Assembly: GCA_963718755.1 (NCBI GenBank)
Contig: OY970376.1
Span: 124,001 to 188,000 of the forward strand
DNA length: 64,000 nucleotides
Origin: VRUE01 sp963718755
GTDB lineage: Bacteria; Actinomycetota; Thermoleophilia; Solirubrobacterales; 70-9
Reading direction: 5' to 3'
The stretch's first letter is position 1. The number at the start of each line of letters is the position of its first letter. The position numbers were made by a program, and so were the translations under genes. The notes under the pieces were generated by a model, which ran no database searches, was not told the origin of the DNA, and was given only the letters and a program-made list of their open reading frames with translations. This document shows, piece by piece, positions 43,883-53,112 of the stretch.

Positions 43883-44545
43883 TCAGCTTCCATCGCCGAC
43901 CAACTGTGCCTTTGGCCACAGCGGCGACGCCGGCGGTCCTTCCGCGGGCGGCTCGGGCGGGGTGAACACATCGAGCAGCGCAGCTATGACCTCCTGGAGG
44001 CTGGCGCCTTCGCCGTTGCGCTTCGTGATGTTGAGCCTCCGAGCGGCGAAAGCGCTGGGCCGATAACTGCTCGCTGGATTGCGCAGCCAGTCTCGAAGGG
44101 CCATACGCACCCGCAGCTCATCGGTATTGGTTGCAAGCAGCTCGGCCGTTTTCCGGCACTCGGCTCGCTGCTCGTCGATGTCCTGCTGCAGTTGGTCACC
44201 GTGAGTATCGACGTACCCTTCGGCCATCGCCGCCAGATCGCGTTCGGCATCGCCGACAGCAACGGCGAGACCTTCGAGAGTGGACTTCTGCTGCTCGATC
44301 GCCTTCTCGACTTTCGCGGTTGCTTTGCGGCCGGGGTCGGGATTGCCAGCGCGGAGGGCATCAGCGCTGGCCTGCACATCCTTCTCAGTCGCGCCTCCCA
44401 CGCTGTCTTCCAGCTCGTTGAGGGAGCGATGACCCTCGGCTTGGCGCTCTCGCAAACCAACTACCTCGGCGGCAGCTTTGACGAGATCCTCGGGAAGGCG
44501 GGCTAGTTGCTCAGCGGGGGGCGGGGTGATCGTGTCTCGGGGCAT
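43883..44545 (-). CDS. Coiled-coil protein of element B
   Basis: A 220-residue protein with long helices (EDLVKAAAEVVGLRERQAEG, ATAKVEKAIEQQKSTLEGLA, DQLQQDIDEQRAECRKTAEL). The C-terminal ASLQEVIAALLDVFTPPEPP is followed by Pro-rich sequence. No catalytic motif is visible. The form resembles a scaffold or structural helper, but no phage family was recognised. It is 16 bp from the acidic gene upstream. Confidence 0.65.
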   Translation of the reverse strand: MPRDTITPPPAEQLARLPEDLVKAAAEVVGLRERQAEGHRSLNELEDSVGGATEKDVQASADALRAGNPDPGRKATAKVEKAIEQQKSTLEGLAVAVGDAERDLAAMAEGYVDTHGDQLQQDIDEQRAECRKTAELLATNTDELRVRMALRDWLRNPASSYRPSAFAARRLNITKRNGEGASLQEVIAALLDVFTPPEPPAEGPPASPLWPKAQLVGDGS

Positions 44546-44561
44546 TCGGGGGGGTCCTTTC

Positions 44562-44939
44562 CTATCGGGATTGATGGTCGAGGTCGTGAGCGATCTCGTG
44601 GCGGCGCTCTTGCTTCCTGATCTGCTCAGCGCGGATCAACGACCCCATCGACGGCGGGCCAGGCGGTACGGGGGCGCGGGCGCCGCCCTCGAAGTCGACG
44701 ATCGGCTCGGGGGGCTCCAACTGCGTGAGGGCGCCCGCGAACTCACGAGCGTCCTGTAGCAATGCAGCCGCGCCGTCGCCTTCTAGTCGATCCCCCAGGC
44801 CGACCGGCAGACCTGCCGCTCTGCAAACGGCATCGCGTAGCGCCGCGTCATCGCCGGAGTGCTCAGCTTCGGCCATCGCCTGTATTGGATCGGCGGTGGG
44901 CTCTGCGGTGGAGTCGTTGTTGTCGAGTTCGTTGGTCAT
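44562..44939 (-). CDS. Small acidic hypothetical protein
   Basis: A 125-residue protein beginning MTNELDNNDSTAEPTADPIQ. It is acidic in the first two thirds (AEAEHSGDDAALRDAVCRAA) and ends with a charged helix (IRKQERRHEIAHDLDHQSR). No family was recognised. AAGGGAA upstream of the start is a reasonable ribosome site. Anti-repressor or DNA-mimic roles are possible for acidic mobile-element proteins but not supported by a specific motif. Confidence 0.6.
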   Translation of the reverse strand: MTNELDNNDSTAEPTADPIQAMAEAEHSGDDAALRDAVCRAAGLPVGLGDRLEGDGAAALLQDAREFAGALTQLEPPEPIVDFEGGARAPVPPGPPSMGSLIRAEQIRKQERRHEIAHDLDHQSR

Positions 44940-44962
44940 TGATTCCCTTCCTGTCTGTATGT

Positions 44963-45415
44963 TCAGTCCCGAACCGGCAGCAATTTCGCGCCGGTTGAGG
45001 ATCTCCGTAGTAAGCGCTGGGGCGGTGCCTCGGCCTTCCGCTCCGACGCGGGCAGCAACGCCCGCTCGACCAGCTCTGGCCGGAAGCGGAGCCGAGCCCT
45101 ACTGCCTGTTCCCAGCCTGATCGCGCCGAGCCGCTCGCTGTGCTCGTAGACGTAGTCGCGGCTGAGGCCGAAGCGGTCAGCAACCTCCGCCGCGCTGAGA
45201 AGGCGCTGATCGTTCCCCGCGGGCAGGGGCTCGGGTAGCCGAGCGCTCAGATCGTCGATCTCCCGCTGGAGGCCCGCCATCCTCCGCAGCAGGTAGGGCA
45301 GCGCGAGTTCTAGAGGCATCGGAAGCAGCTCGCCACAGTGGTCGCAGTAGCTAACCCCGTCGCCGTCGATCTCTGCCGCTGGTCTCTCGCATCTGCAGAA
45401 CTTGGCCGCGGTCAT
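44963..45415 (-). CDS. Zinc-ribbon plus excisionase-type HTH protein
   Basis: A 150-residue protein. The N-terminus has a Cys pattern (FCRCERPAA, then YCDHCGELLP) consistent with a zinc ribbon. A helical linker precedes an excisionase-like helix-turn-helix at about residues 70-118 (LLSAAEVADRFGLSRDYVYE, then RLGTGSRARLRFRPELVERA). It is the best candidate excisionase or master regulator of element B. It overlaps the small Cys-rich gene upstream by 4 bp. Confidence 0.78.
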   Translation of the reverse strand: MTAAKFCRCERPAAEIDGDGVSYCDHCGELLPMPLELALPYLLRRMAGLQREIDDLSARLPEPLPAGNDQRLLSAAEVADRFGLSRDYVYEHSERLGAIRLGTGSRARLRFRPELVERALLPASERKAEAPPQRLLRRSSTGAKLLPVRD

Positions 45416-45669
45416 CGCGTAGCCCCCGCGCTCTGCCTGCGGGCGCTTTCCAGGCCGTTCTCCGCCACTTCTCCCCCGCAGACGAGGTGGCAGAGGCGAC
45501 CGGCGCGAAGAACGCGAGGATCGCAGCGGCGCGCGGGCCCCTCGCAGTCCGGGCAGTCCCCGACGATCTCCGTCAGGAAGGAAACGATCGGCTCGCGGCG
45601 ATGCTCGGGGAGCGGGGCAAGGTAATCGTGGAGCCGCTGAACTTCACCGGGAGTAGCCGCGTGCCTCAT
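45412..45669 (-). CDS. Small Cys-rich protein
   Basis: An 85-residue protein from ATG 45669, overlapping the primase stop (ATGA) and the zinc-ribbon/HTH start. It contains GEVQRLHDYLAPLPEHRREP, then DCPDCEGPARRCDPRVLRAG and LCHLVC. Four to six cysteines could bind zinc. Function unknown. The overlaps at both ends support it as part of a primase-HTH operon. Confidence 0.62.
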   Translation of the reverse strand: MRHAATPGEVQRLHDYLAPLPEHRREPIVSFLTEIVGDCPDCEGPARRCDPRVLRAGRLCHLVCGGEVAENGLESARRQSAGATR

Positions 45670-47519
45670 GCTGCCCCCGCCCGCAGGTGGCAGACCCCGC
45701 AAATCACACGACCGCCATCGCCGGTGTAATCGTGCTCCCGGTGCTCGGGATACCGGCAGGGCGCGGCCTCTGACCCCTGATCGTCCGCGGGTGCCATCCC
45801 GACCCCGCCCCCTATAGGGACCTCGGCACCCTGGCACCCCTCGCCGTTTCCGCTCTCTAGAGCCGTTTGAGAGGGTGCCAACCCACTTGGCACCTTGGCA
45901 GCTTGAAGGCACCCATCGGGGCGCTTCTCCAGCTCCCCGGACGTGAGTAGGTCATCGCGCAAGCGGCGGGCCGTGCCGTCCTTCGGCTCGCGCCCAACCG
46001 CCCGTGCCAGGTCCGGCCAAGCGATCGGCTCGGCAGCCTCGGCGAGCATCGCGGGCGCCAGCTCAGCTCGCACCGGCCGAGCCTGCGTGGTCGCCTCTAC
46101 GTCGCCGTCATAGGCGCTCGCCGTATCGACGTACACGCGGCCGCGCTCGACGTGAAGGCGCAGCCAGCGGCGCTCAGGCTCCGGCGCCGGTCGGCACTTG
46201 TAGCAGTCGAGTTTGCGCCGGTCGGCTTTCTCGGGGTCCTCGGGTGCCCTGGTCAGCTTGAATCCCAGCTCGATCGACGCCCCTATCGCCGTCGAGCCCC
46301 TGTAGTCGCCGGCACCCTTGGCGAGGTGGTGCAGAAGGAGCCCAGCGGCCCCCTCGGCGCGTAGGGCGTTCCTCAGCGGGTCGAGCGCAGCCGCAGCCGC
46401 AGCCGGGTCGTTCTCGTCGCCTCCCGGCCACAGGGAGCGGAAGGAGTCGAGGACGACGAAAAGCGGGCGCACCTGGCGGATCAGGTCGATCAGCTCGCCG
46501 AGGTCCCGGCCGAGGTGGAAGCCGTCCGCCTCGACGACCTCGACTCCTTTGGTCGGCAGGCCGAGCGAGTGGACGCGGCGGTGAATCTCGTGCTTACCGT
46601 TCTCCGCATCGACGATCAGGGCGGTGCCCTGCAAGCAGTTCATGCCCGCGAGGCTCTCGCCGGCGGCGACGGCGCCAGCGAGGGAAGCCGCCAGGAGACT
46701 CTTGCCCTCGCCCTCGCGGCCGGTCAGGAGCGTCAGGCAGCCGCGCACGGCCATCCCGTCGATCACCCAGGGCACCGGGGGCGGCAGCTCCCGCACCATG
46801 TGGGCTACGTCGAGCCGATGCAAGTACTTAGCCGCCGCCGTCCGCTCAGCCGCGGGGGGCGGCACGACGACCTCCTCAGCCGCCGCCTGCGAGTCCGTCA
46901 GCAGGCCAGCGAGCCAGGAGCCGGGGTGCTCAGCCGCCGCCGCGGTGTCCGCCAGGTCGGCTCCCTCGGGCAGCTCGACGGGGATCGGGCGAAGGCCAGC
47001 GGCGACCAGGGCATCGGCAGCCTTACCGGTGTAGCCCTTGCCAGCGTCGTCGGCGTCGAACGCGAGCAGGGCATCCCGCACTCCCGCGGCCCTCAGACCC
47101 TCGGCGAGGCGATTGACGGGGTATCCAGTTCCCGGCACGGCGAATACCGGCAGCTCGCGCAACTCCTCGAGCGGAGCCTCGCGCAAGGCAGTCAGGGCGG
47201 CGAGCGCATCGCTCTCGCCCTCGCAGATCAGGGCAAGCTCGCCCGTCCGGTCGATCGGCTGCCAGAGGGTTAGGCCCTGCCCGGCAGGCTGGCGAGCGCG
47301 CGGGCCACCGTTAGGCGACAGCGCATACTCCCGCTGGTAAGGCGACCCGTCGTCGGCTCGGTAGGTGTAGACGAGAGAGCCACCGCGCTCGGCAACGCCA
47401 ACCTGGGCGGCGACCGCAACGTCGATCGCGTGCTCGCTGAAATACCCGAGTGCGGCTGGGCCGTAGGGAGCGCTACCTGACCCGTCGTGTCGGGGGCCTG
47501 CGCTAGCCTGCTGACCCAT
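45666..47519 (-). CDS. Toprim-AAA primase/helicase
   Basis: A 617-residue replication protein. A Toprim domain is at about residues 95-190 (LALICEGESDALAALTALRE, LLAFDADDAGKGYTG). A RepA/DnaB-like ATPase follows at about 245-440, with LLTGREGEGKSLLAASLAGA (Walker A), VDAENGKHEIHRRVHSLGL, and FVVLDSFRSLWPGGDENDP (Walker B). A winged-helix-like part and a C-terminal Cys/His cluster (CRYPEHREHDYTG, CGVCH) complete it. It would start replication of the excised element. It overlaps the RHH gene by 17 bp. Confidence 0.9.
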   Translation of the reverse strand: MGQQASAGPRHDGSGSAPYGPAALGYFSEHAIDVAVAAQVGVAERGGSLVYTYRADDGSPYQREYALSPNGGPRARQPAGQGLTLWQPIDRTGELALICEGESDALAALTALREAPLEELRELPVFAVPGTGYPVNRLAEGLRAAGVRDALLAFDADDAGKGYTGKAADALVAAGLRPIPVELPEGADLADTAAAAEHPGSWLAGLLTDSQAAAEEVVVPPPAAERTAAAKYLHRLDVAHMVRELPPPVPWVIDGMAVRGCLTLLTGREGEGKSLLAASLAGAVAAGESLAGMNCLQGTALIVDAENGKHEIHRRVHSLGLPTKGVEVVEADGFHLGRDLGELIDLIRQVRPLFVVLDSFRSLWPGGDENDPAAAAAALDPLRNALRAEGAAGLLLHHLAKGAGDYRGSTAIGASIELGFKLTRAPEDPEKADRRKLDCYKCRPAPEPERRWLRLHVERGRVYVDTASAYDGDVEATTQARPVRAELAPAMLAEAAEPIAWPDLARAVGREPKDGTARRLRDDLLTSGELEKRPDGCLQAAKVPSGLAPSQTALESGNGEGCQGAEVPIGGGVGMAPADDQGSEAAPCRYPEHREHDYTGDGGRVICGVCHLRAGAA

Positions 47520-47703
47520 CGCCGTCTCCTCGGCGATCTTTGGCGGCGGTGCCCTTTGCGGGGGCGTCGTCGCCGTTTTCTAGGTGCCGGCGGATAGCCA
47601 GGCGCAGCTCGCCGCTCACGCTGCGCTCCGAGGCTTCCGCGCGCGTCTTTAGCTCGTCTGCGACGGCTGGATGAACGCGTGCCTGTACAAGTTGCGATTC
47701 CAA
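47503..47703 (-). CDS. Ribbon-helix-helix protein
   Basis: A 66-residue protein with an Arc/CopG-type fold: strand LVQARVHPAVADELKTRAEA, second helix SERSVSGELRLAIRRHLENG, then a low-complexity Lys/Asp-rich tail. It overlaps the primase start. It probably represses its own operon and so controls the copy number or replication of element B. AGGAGGCC upstream of the start is the ribosome site. Confidence 0.8.
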   Translation of the reverse strand: MESQLVQARVHPAVADELKTRAEASERSVSGELRLAIRRHLENGDDAPAKGTAAKDRRGDGDGSAG

Positions 47704-48018
47704 GGTGGCCTCCTGTAAGGAGTGGACGGCTACTTCGTCCGTGCCCGACCTCCGAATCGCTCGGCGCCTATGAGGGGTCGCCCCTCGCTAGGTGTCGGTG
47801 CGGGGGCCTCGCGCCCCCCTGGACTGCGTATGCAGATTTCCGACATTGTATGCGGCGTCGTCGGATGGACTGCGAGAAGGGGGGCCGAAACGCAAGCGAC
47901 GCCCCGGAAGGCGTCGCGAGCGGCGATGGTAGAGGGAGGCCCAAAGCGGACTCCAACTTGACCCGAGCCTACCGCGAGGCGCGGCGTCGGCGAGGGGCTA
48001 CCGGAACCCGTACATCCC
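47704..48018. promoter_or_regulatory. Control region before the replication operon
   Basis: This 315-bp gap has no recognised gene. It contains a perfect hairpin, GCGACGCC (47896-47903) with GGCGTCGC (47910-47917), loop CCGGAA, which may terminate transcription from the right. It should also hold the promoter of the RHH-primase operon, but I could not fix -35/-10 boxes with confidence. Confidence 0.5.
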
Positions 48019-48267
48019 TCAGCCGGGCGCGGCGGCGGTGTCGATGAGAGCCGCCAGCTCATCGACCAGCAGGGATGCGGGAAGCGGGCCAGGACGCTGC
48101 TTCGCCAGGCGGCTAAACGTGCCCTCTACCTGCTTGCGCGTCAACCCGTACGTCAGCGCTTTGTTGCAGATATCGAGCAGCGGGATCAGAACATGATCAG
48201 CGACGTCGTCAGTGCGCCCTACTACGGCGCGGAACTCTTCGAGGCTCCAAGGGGCGGCAGTGGTCAT
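48019..48267 (-). CDS. Small hypothetical protein of element B
   Basis: An 82-residue protein starting MTTAAPWSLEEFRAVVGRTD. It is helical, with VLIPLLDICNKALTYGLTRK and QVEGTFSRLAKQRPGPLPAS. No family was recognised. It lies 26 bp after the tape-measure stop on the same strand and is followed by a hairpin at 47896, so the two genes may share a transcript. In tailed phages the region after the tape measure gene usually carries tail genes, but this one does not resemble them. Confidence 0.55.
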   Translation of the reverse strand: MTTAAPWSLEEFRAVVGRTDDVADHVLIPLLDICNKALTYGLTRKQVEGTFSRLAKQRPGPLPASLLVDELAALIDTAAAPG

Positions 48268-48293
48268 CCGGGATCGAGAGGCAGCTTAGAGGC

Positions 48294-50645
48294 TTAAGCG
48301 GTGGCGGCCTCGTCCTCAGCAACGCTGGCAACGGTCTCCGCGATTACCCGCCCGTCGAGGACCGACTGGACGACGACCGTCCGCACTCCGGCCATCAACG
48401 ACCTCGCGTTCATCGGGGCCGGGTCGAGCGGCGTCACACGGGCGGCGGTCGGTAGCTGCAGCATCTCCGGCCCGCGCTCGCCGACGACCACCGCGCCACG
48501 GCGGGAGATGTTGCCGCCGTGGGCCAGGTGGGGTAGGTCGGGGAAGTTGATCGTCTGCCCGCCGATCGAGCCCAGCGGGCCGAGGTCGACGCTGGGCACC
48601 GAGAAGTGCAAAGCGTTCCAGCGGTCGATTACCCAGTTGATCGCCGAGCGGAAGCCCTCCTTGACGAAGTTGAAGATCCCGCTGCCGACCGCCTTCATCT
48701 TCCCTGGGACGCTGGCGATGAAGGAGACGAGGCCGTTCCACTTGGCGATCACGAACTGCACCGCGGCCTGTGCTGCTCCCTTGATCTGCCCCCAGTGGTC
48801 GAGGATGAACTTGGTCGCCAGGCCGATCGGCCCCGCCAGGATCGCCACCATCGTCTTCCAGTGGGAGCGGACGAAGCCGATCACCGCCTGCACGGCGTTG
48901 GAGACGGCACTCTTGATCGTGCCCCAGTACTTGATGAGCAGGGCCACGGCAATGCCGACCGGCCCGGTGAGCGCGATCAGGATCAGCTTCCAGTTGCTCT
49001 TGACGAAGCCGATCACGGCGCCGACCGCGCCCTTGATCCAGTCGAAGCCGACCTTCAGCGCGTTGGTCACCCACTCGATCGTCGGGCCGAGGAAGTGGAA
49101 CTTTTCGTTGAGCAGGATCAGCGCCGTGATCGCGAGGCCGATGCCGGTCGTCATCATCACCCCGCGCAGGGTCAGGCCAAACGCCATGAGCGCAATCCGG
49201 GCGGCACCGATCACTCCCTGCCCCGCCATCAGGCCAGTGCGGAAAAGAGCCCAGAACTTCACGAAGCTGTTGACGACAAGGATGGTGCGGCCGACGCCTC
49301 CAGCGAAGTAGCCGAGCAGCGAGGTCAGCGGGCCGAGGGCGGTGGCAAAGAGCAGCGTTCCGATCGCAGCCGATTTGATCGGCCCTGGCAGGCGACCGAA
49401 TGCCTTGGCCGCGCCAGCGATCTTCGGCGCGGCGAAGCCGACGAAGTCCATGAGGGGCGGGAGGAGCTCCTGGCCGATCGTGACGCCGAGGTCGATCACC
49501 TGGTTTTTGAGGATCTGGAGCTTGGAAGCGACGGTCCTGTAGCGCTTGCTCGCCTCCTGGGAGAGGGCGTTGTTTTCGCGCCACGACTTGACGCCGAGGC
49601 CGAGGCTCTGATGCAACAGCTTCCCGGCGCCCGCCGCGCGCAGGAGCGTGTCTTGGATGCGCGACCCGCGCAGTTTCGGGCTCAGTTCTCCCAGCAGCGC
49701 CGGAACATCCTTGCCTTCGTTTTTCAGCCGCGTCAGGCCTTCGATCCAGGCGACGGTCGCCCCCGCGGCGTCCTTCTTCCACGACGCCGCGAACTTCGCG
49801 CCCGACATACCGGCTACCGAGGCGAAGTCTTCGAGCGCGGGGCCACCGGCAGCGACGGCCGAGTTGAGCGATTTGAAGACCTGCGACATCGCCGTACCGC
49901 CGGCCTCCGCCTCGATCCCGACCGAAGACAGGGCGTTAGCGAATCCCAGGATCTGCGGCTCAGACATCCCGACGTAGGCGCCGGCAGCGGCGAGCCGGAG
50001 CCCCATCGCTGCGATGTCTTTCTCCGTCGAGGCGCCGGCGTTACCGAGCGCCACGATGGTCGAGCCCAGCCGGTCAAACTTCGGCTGGGGCATCTGGGTG
50101 ATGTTGGCGAATTTGGCGAGCGTCGAGGCGCCTTCATCGCCCGCCAGGTTGGTCGCCACGCCGAGATCGGCGACCGTCCGCGTGAAGCCCATGATCGCGT
50201 TCCGTTTGATCCCGAGCTGACCGGCAGCCTCGGCGATTTCCGCCAGGTCGTTGGCGGCGACCGGGATATGGGTCGACATCGAACGCAACCCGCCTTCGAG
50301 CGCTTTGAACTGTCCCGGCGTCGCGTTGACCGTCTTTTCGACGCCTGCGAATGCCGATTCCCAATCGATCGCGGCCTTGACGGCGAGCCCGCCACCCACG
50401 GCGAGCGGGAGAGAGACGTTGCGGGTCCAGTTCCGGCCGAAGTCCTTGAGTCGCTGACTCTGCCGAGCGAAGCGACTCAGAGCCGCGGCCCCTTTGATGC
50501 CCATCGCCTCAAGGGACGCGCCTGCCTCGGTGACTTCGCGTTTGAACTGGCGCTGGCCGCGAAGCCGCATTCGCACGCTGATGTCACTCGCCGCCACCGC
50601 CATAGCCAGGAAGGTTCGCTGGCCTTGCGGCGCGGGCCGCCCCAT
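48294..50645 (-). CDS. Phage tail tape measure protein
   Basis: A 783-residue protein from ATG 50645, with AGGGGAGG upstream (TTG 50672 and ATG 50603 are alternatives). The N-terminal third matches the PhageMin_Tail core: AIDWESAFAGVEKTVNATPG, DLAEIAEAAGQLGIKRNAIM, ASTLAKFANITQMPQPKFDR, MGLRLAAAGAYVGMSEPQIL. The middle has several hydrophobic segments, and repeated units (GAVGAVIGFVKSNWKLILIA, AVQAVIGFVRSHWKTMVAIL) follow. Such proteins set tail length and help DNA entry. It is the only recognised virion gene in element B, and its start is about 120 bp from the right att core. Confidence 0.9.
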   Translation of the reverse strand: MGRPAPQGQRTFLAMAVAASDISVRMRLRGQRQFKREVTEAGASLEAMGIKGAAALSRFARQSQRLKDFGRNWTRNVSLPLAVGGGLAVKAAIDWESAFAGVEKTVNATPGQFKALEGGLRSMSTHIPVAANDLAEIAEAAGQLGIKRNAIMGFTRTVADLGVATNLAGDEGASTLAKFANITQMPQPKFDRLGSTIVALGNAGASTEKDIAAMGLRLAAAGAYVGMSEPQILGFANALSSVGIEAEAGGTAMSQVFKSLNSAVAAGGPALEDFASVAGMSGAKFAASWKKDAAGATVAWIEGLTRLKNEGKDVPALLGELSPKLRGSRIQDTLLRAAGAGKLLHQSLGLGVKSWRENNALSQEASKRYRTVASKLQILKNQVIDLGVTIGQELLPPLMDFVGFAAPKIAGAAKAFGRLPGPIKSAAIGTLLFATALGPLTSLLGYFAGGVGRTILVVNSFVKFWALFRTGLMAGQGVIGAARIALMAFGLTLRGVMMTTGIGLAITALILLNEKFHFLGPTIEWVTNALKVGFDWIKGAVGAVIGFVKSNWKLILIALTGPVGIAVALLIKYWGTIKSAVSNAVQAVIGFVRSHWKTMVAILAGPIGLATKFILDHWGQIKGAAQAAVQFVIAKWNGLVSFIASVPGKMKAVGSGIFNFVKEGFRSAINWVIDRWNALHFSVPSVDLGPLGSIGGQTINFPDLPHLAHGGNISRRGAVVVGERGPEMLQLPTAARVTPLDPAPMNARSLMAGVRTVVVQSVLDGRVIAETVASVAEDEAATA

Positions 50646-50768
50646 TGGGCAGAATGCCTCCCCTCTGCCCAAACCCCCCCGAAATGGGCCTATTCAGCCC
50701 GAATCCGCGCCCCGTCGAATGCGCTTCAATCCCTATTCCAGAGCCACAAACCCCGGATTTGCCGTGAC

Positions 50769-50814
<46 letters not shown>

Positions 50815-50854
50815 GGCTGAGGGTAGCGGGGCGTCGGCGATCTCGGGGCGCTTG

Positions 50855-51220
50855 CTAGGCGCTGAAGAGCTGGGCGAGGGAGCGGCCGACGTCGGGTGGC
50901 TCTTCCTGGCCCTCGGCGGCGGCGTTGGCGCCTTCGGAGAGGGCCTTGGCGGCGTCGGCGATCTGGTGGGAGCGGCCGCCGCGCAGCTCGCCGGATTTCT
51001 TTGCTTCGGCAAGGTCGGATTCCATCAGGCCGGCCAGCTCGGCCAAGCGGCGGAGACCCACCGCTCCGGCGGTTCCCTTCAGGGCATGCGCTTCGGCCCG
51101 CAGGGTCTCGAAGTCTTCGGTCTCGGTCGCGAGCCCGGCCGCAATCACGTCACAGCGCCGTTTCGCCTCTTCGGCAAACGACTTGAGCAGCTCCGGATCG
51201 GGCGCGGTTTTCTCGCTCAT
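50855..51220 (-). CDS. Hpt-domain phosphotransfer protein
   Basis: A 121-residue protein from ATG 51220 (MSEKTAPDPELL), overlapping the upstream stop as ATGA. The four-helix Hpt domain carries AEAHALKGTAGAVGLRRLAE, where the first His in HALKGTAG (about residue 43) is the phosphate acceptor. It is a cytoplasmic relay between a hybrid kinase and a response regulator, neither of which is encoded nearby. The open frame upstream of the ATG is out-of-frame with the lipoprotein and not believed. Confidence 0.85.
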   Translation of the reverse strand: MSEKTAPDPELLKSFAEEAKRRCDVIAAGLATETEDFETLRAEAHALKGTAGAVGLRRLAELAGLMESDLAEAKKSGELRGGRSHQIADAAKALSEGANAAAEGQEEPPDVGRSLAQLFSA

Positions 51221-52296
51221 TCGGCGGTCACCTCTTTCACCACGCTGGTCAGGCGATCGACGCCGAAAGCCCCCTCGACCTCCGCCCGGACCACCCCCTG
51301 GCGATCGATCGCAAATAGCCACGGCTCGCTCGGCAGACGGAAGGCCCGCACCTGCGGCCGCACGCCCTTGCTCGGATCGTTGTCGTTGTAGATCTCCATA
51401 TGGATGAACGCAGCCTCGTCGCCGTACTGCTCTTTGACCTGCTCGGCCACGTCGACAACCGGGCCGCACACCCGACTCTGGCAGAACTGGGGGGTCGCAA
51501 ACAAGAGGATGATCGGTTCCTCGCCGAGTGCATCGGCGTAATCGACACGGTTCTGGGTGTCCGGCGGCAGGCGGGTGGTGATTTTGGCGAGGTCACCGCC
51601 GGCATCATCTGCGGTTGGCGTGCTGATCTGCGGCGCCTTTTCGCCCACCTTTGGCACACCCTTGAACTCGCCGACTACGGCGCTCGGCAGGAGCGTGGCG
51701 GCGAGTTCGTCCCCCTGCTTGACCAGCGCCGCGATCCGCCACTCTCCGTTGCTGGTGAAGTCGAGCTCGGTCGTATAGACAACCGTTGCCGCATCGGGAT
51801 CGCTGGTCGTGGTCTGGGCGCGGTAGGCCGGCTGCGTGGCGAGGCTTTCGATCGCCGCCGGGAAGGGGCCCACCGCGGGCTGTTCGAGCGCTTCGGTGCG
51901 CGCCCGCGCCACCGCACCCTTCTTCTGCTTGCCGTTCTTGGCGGTTTCCCCCCCGACACTGACTCGCGGAACCTTGGCCAGATAGAGGGCGACCTTGACA
52001 TCGGCGATCTGGCTGCGATCGGGCTCGAAAACTCCAAACGGATAGCGGTTCTCCCCCTTGAAGAAGGCGAGGGCGGCAGGCGAGACGACGACTTCGGCAT
52101 GGGAGTCGGCGGCTTTGACGATCTCACCCAGGGTCCTACCCGCGGCGCTCGGAAACTCGCTTTTCGGGGGCGCCGGCACGCTCGCAACGGCCCCTGCCGT
52201 CGAGGTCGTCGAATCGGAGTCCTCACCGCAGCCTGCCGCGAACATCGCGGCGGCGAGCAGGCAGGCAAGAGCACTTGTGGCACGGCGCCGAGGCAT
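51217..52296 (-). CDS. Thioredoxin-like lipoprotein
   Basis: A 359-residue protein with a signal peptide and lipobox (MFAAGC, about residues 18-23). The N-terminal 220 residues form a beta-rich domain of unknown type. The C-terminal 140 residues look thioredoxin-like: EEPIILLFATPQFCQSRVCG supplies two Cys separated by four residues, followed by PVVDVAEQVKEQYGDEAAFI and LPSEPWLFAIDRQGVVRAEV. It may act as an extracytoplasmic thiol or redox protein. Its stop overlaps the Hpt gene. Confidence 0.8.
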   Translation of the reverse strand: MPRRRATSALACLLAAAMFAAGCGEDSDSTTSTAGAVASVPAPPKSEFPSAAGRTLGEIVKAADSHAEVVVSPAALAFFKGENRYPFGVFEPDRSQIADVKVALYLAKVPRVSVGGETAKNGKQKKGAVARARTEALEQPAVGPFPAAIESLATQPAYRAQTTTSDPDAATVVYTTELDFTSNGEWRIAALVKQGDELAATLLPSAVVGEFKGVPKVGEKAPQISTPTADDAGGDLAKITTRLPPDTQNRVDYADALGEEPIILLFATPQFCQSRVCGPVVDVAEQVKEQYGDEAAFIHMEIYNDNDPSKGVRPQVRAFRLPSEPWLFAIDRQGVVRAEVEGAFGVDRLTSVVKEVTAE

Positions 52297-52380
52297 GCGG
52301 ATCGGTCATGTTATTCGGCGGCGAGCTTCAAGCGCCATATAGGGTGCGTGCCCGGCGACTGAAAGGACGAGGAGGGAGCG

Positions 52381-53112
52381 GTGGCGGAGCGAGCAGCACT
52401 GATCACGGGGGCCTCGAGCGGGATCGGGCTGGCGATTGCCCGCACGCTCGGCGAAGAGGGATACGCGCTGACGGTCTCGGCCCGGAGGCCAGAGAAGCTC
52501 GAGGCGGCTGCCGAGGAGCTGCGCGGCGCCGGACTCCAGGTTCTGAGCGTGCCAGCAAACATGACCGACGAGGAGGACGTCGTCGGCCTCTTCGCCAAGC
52601 ACCGGGAGGCCTACGGCCGCCTCGATGCCCTCGTCAACAACGCCGGCGTCGGGATCGGCGCCGTGATGGACGAGATCAAGACCAAATATCTCGACATGCA
52701 GCTCGATGTCAACCTGCGCGCGCTGATCATTGGCACCCGCGAGGGCCTGCCGATGCTGCGCGAGGCGGGTGGCGAGCACCGCAAGGCCTTGATCGTCAAC
52801 ACCGCGTCGATCGCGGGCAAGGGCGGCCAAGCCTGGCTCTCCGTCTATGCCGCGACCAAGGGCGCGGTGATCAACTTCACCCAGTCCACGCACCGCGAAG
52901 TCGGCGACTCTGGCATCCAGTGCACGGCGCTGGCACCGGGCTTCGTCGACACGCCGATGACCGAGTTCGCCAAGGAGCAGGTCCCCGGCGAGGAGATGAT
53001 CCGGCCGGAGGACATCGGCGAGGCGGTGCGCTTCCTGTTGCATACCTCGCCCAACTGCCATGTGCCCGAGATTGTCTTCACCCGACCCGGCGAGGGCCTC
53101 GATACCCCCTAG
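52381..53112 (+). CDS. Short-chain dehydrogenase/reductase
   Basis: A 243-residue classical SDR with a GTG start. The cofactor loop is TGASSGIG at about residues 9-16, NNAG at about 88-91, and the catalytic Ser and Tyr-x-x-x-Lys are in NTASIAGKGGQAWLSVYAAT followed by K. RRPEKL after the second strand fits NADP(H) preference. PGFVDTPM is the usual loop after the active site. The substrate is unknown. It is divergent from the lipoprotein gene and overlaps the following glycosyltransferase by 53 bp. Confidence 0.93.
   Translation: MAERAALITGASSGIGLAIARTLGEEGYALTVSARRPEKLEAAAEELRGAGLQVLSVPANMTDEEDVVGLFAKHREAYGRLDALVNNAGVGIGAVMDEIKTKYLDMQLDVNLRALIIGTREGLPMLREAGGEHRKALIVNTASIAGKGGQAWLSVYAATKGAVINFTQSTHREVGDSGIQCTALAPGFVDTPMTEFAKEQVPGEEMIRPEDIGEAVRFLLHTSPNCHVPEIVFTRPGEGLDTP

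Noticed and set aside
45850..45866. Short match (GCTCTCTAGAGCC) between the primase gene and 40760-40772 as a shared regulatory site
   Set aside because: It is 13 bp with a palindromic core and lies in coding sequence; chance or codon constraint cannot be excluded.
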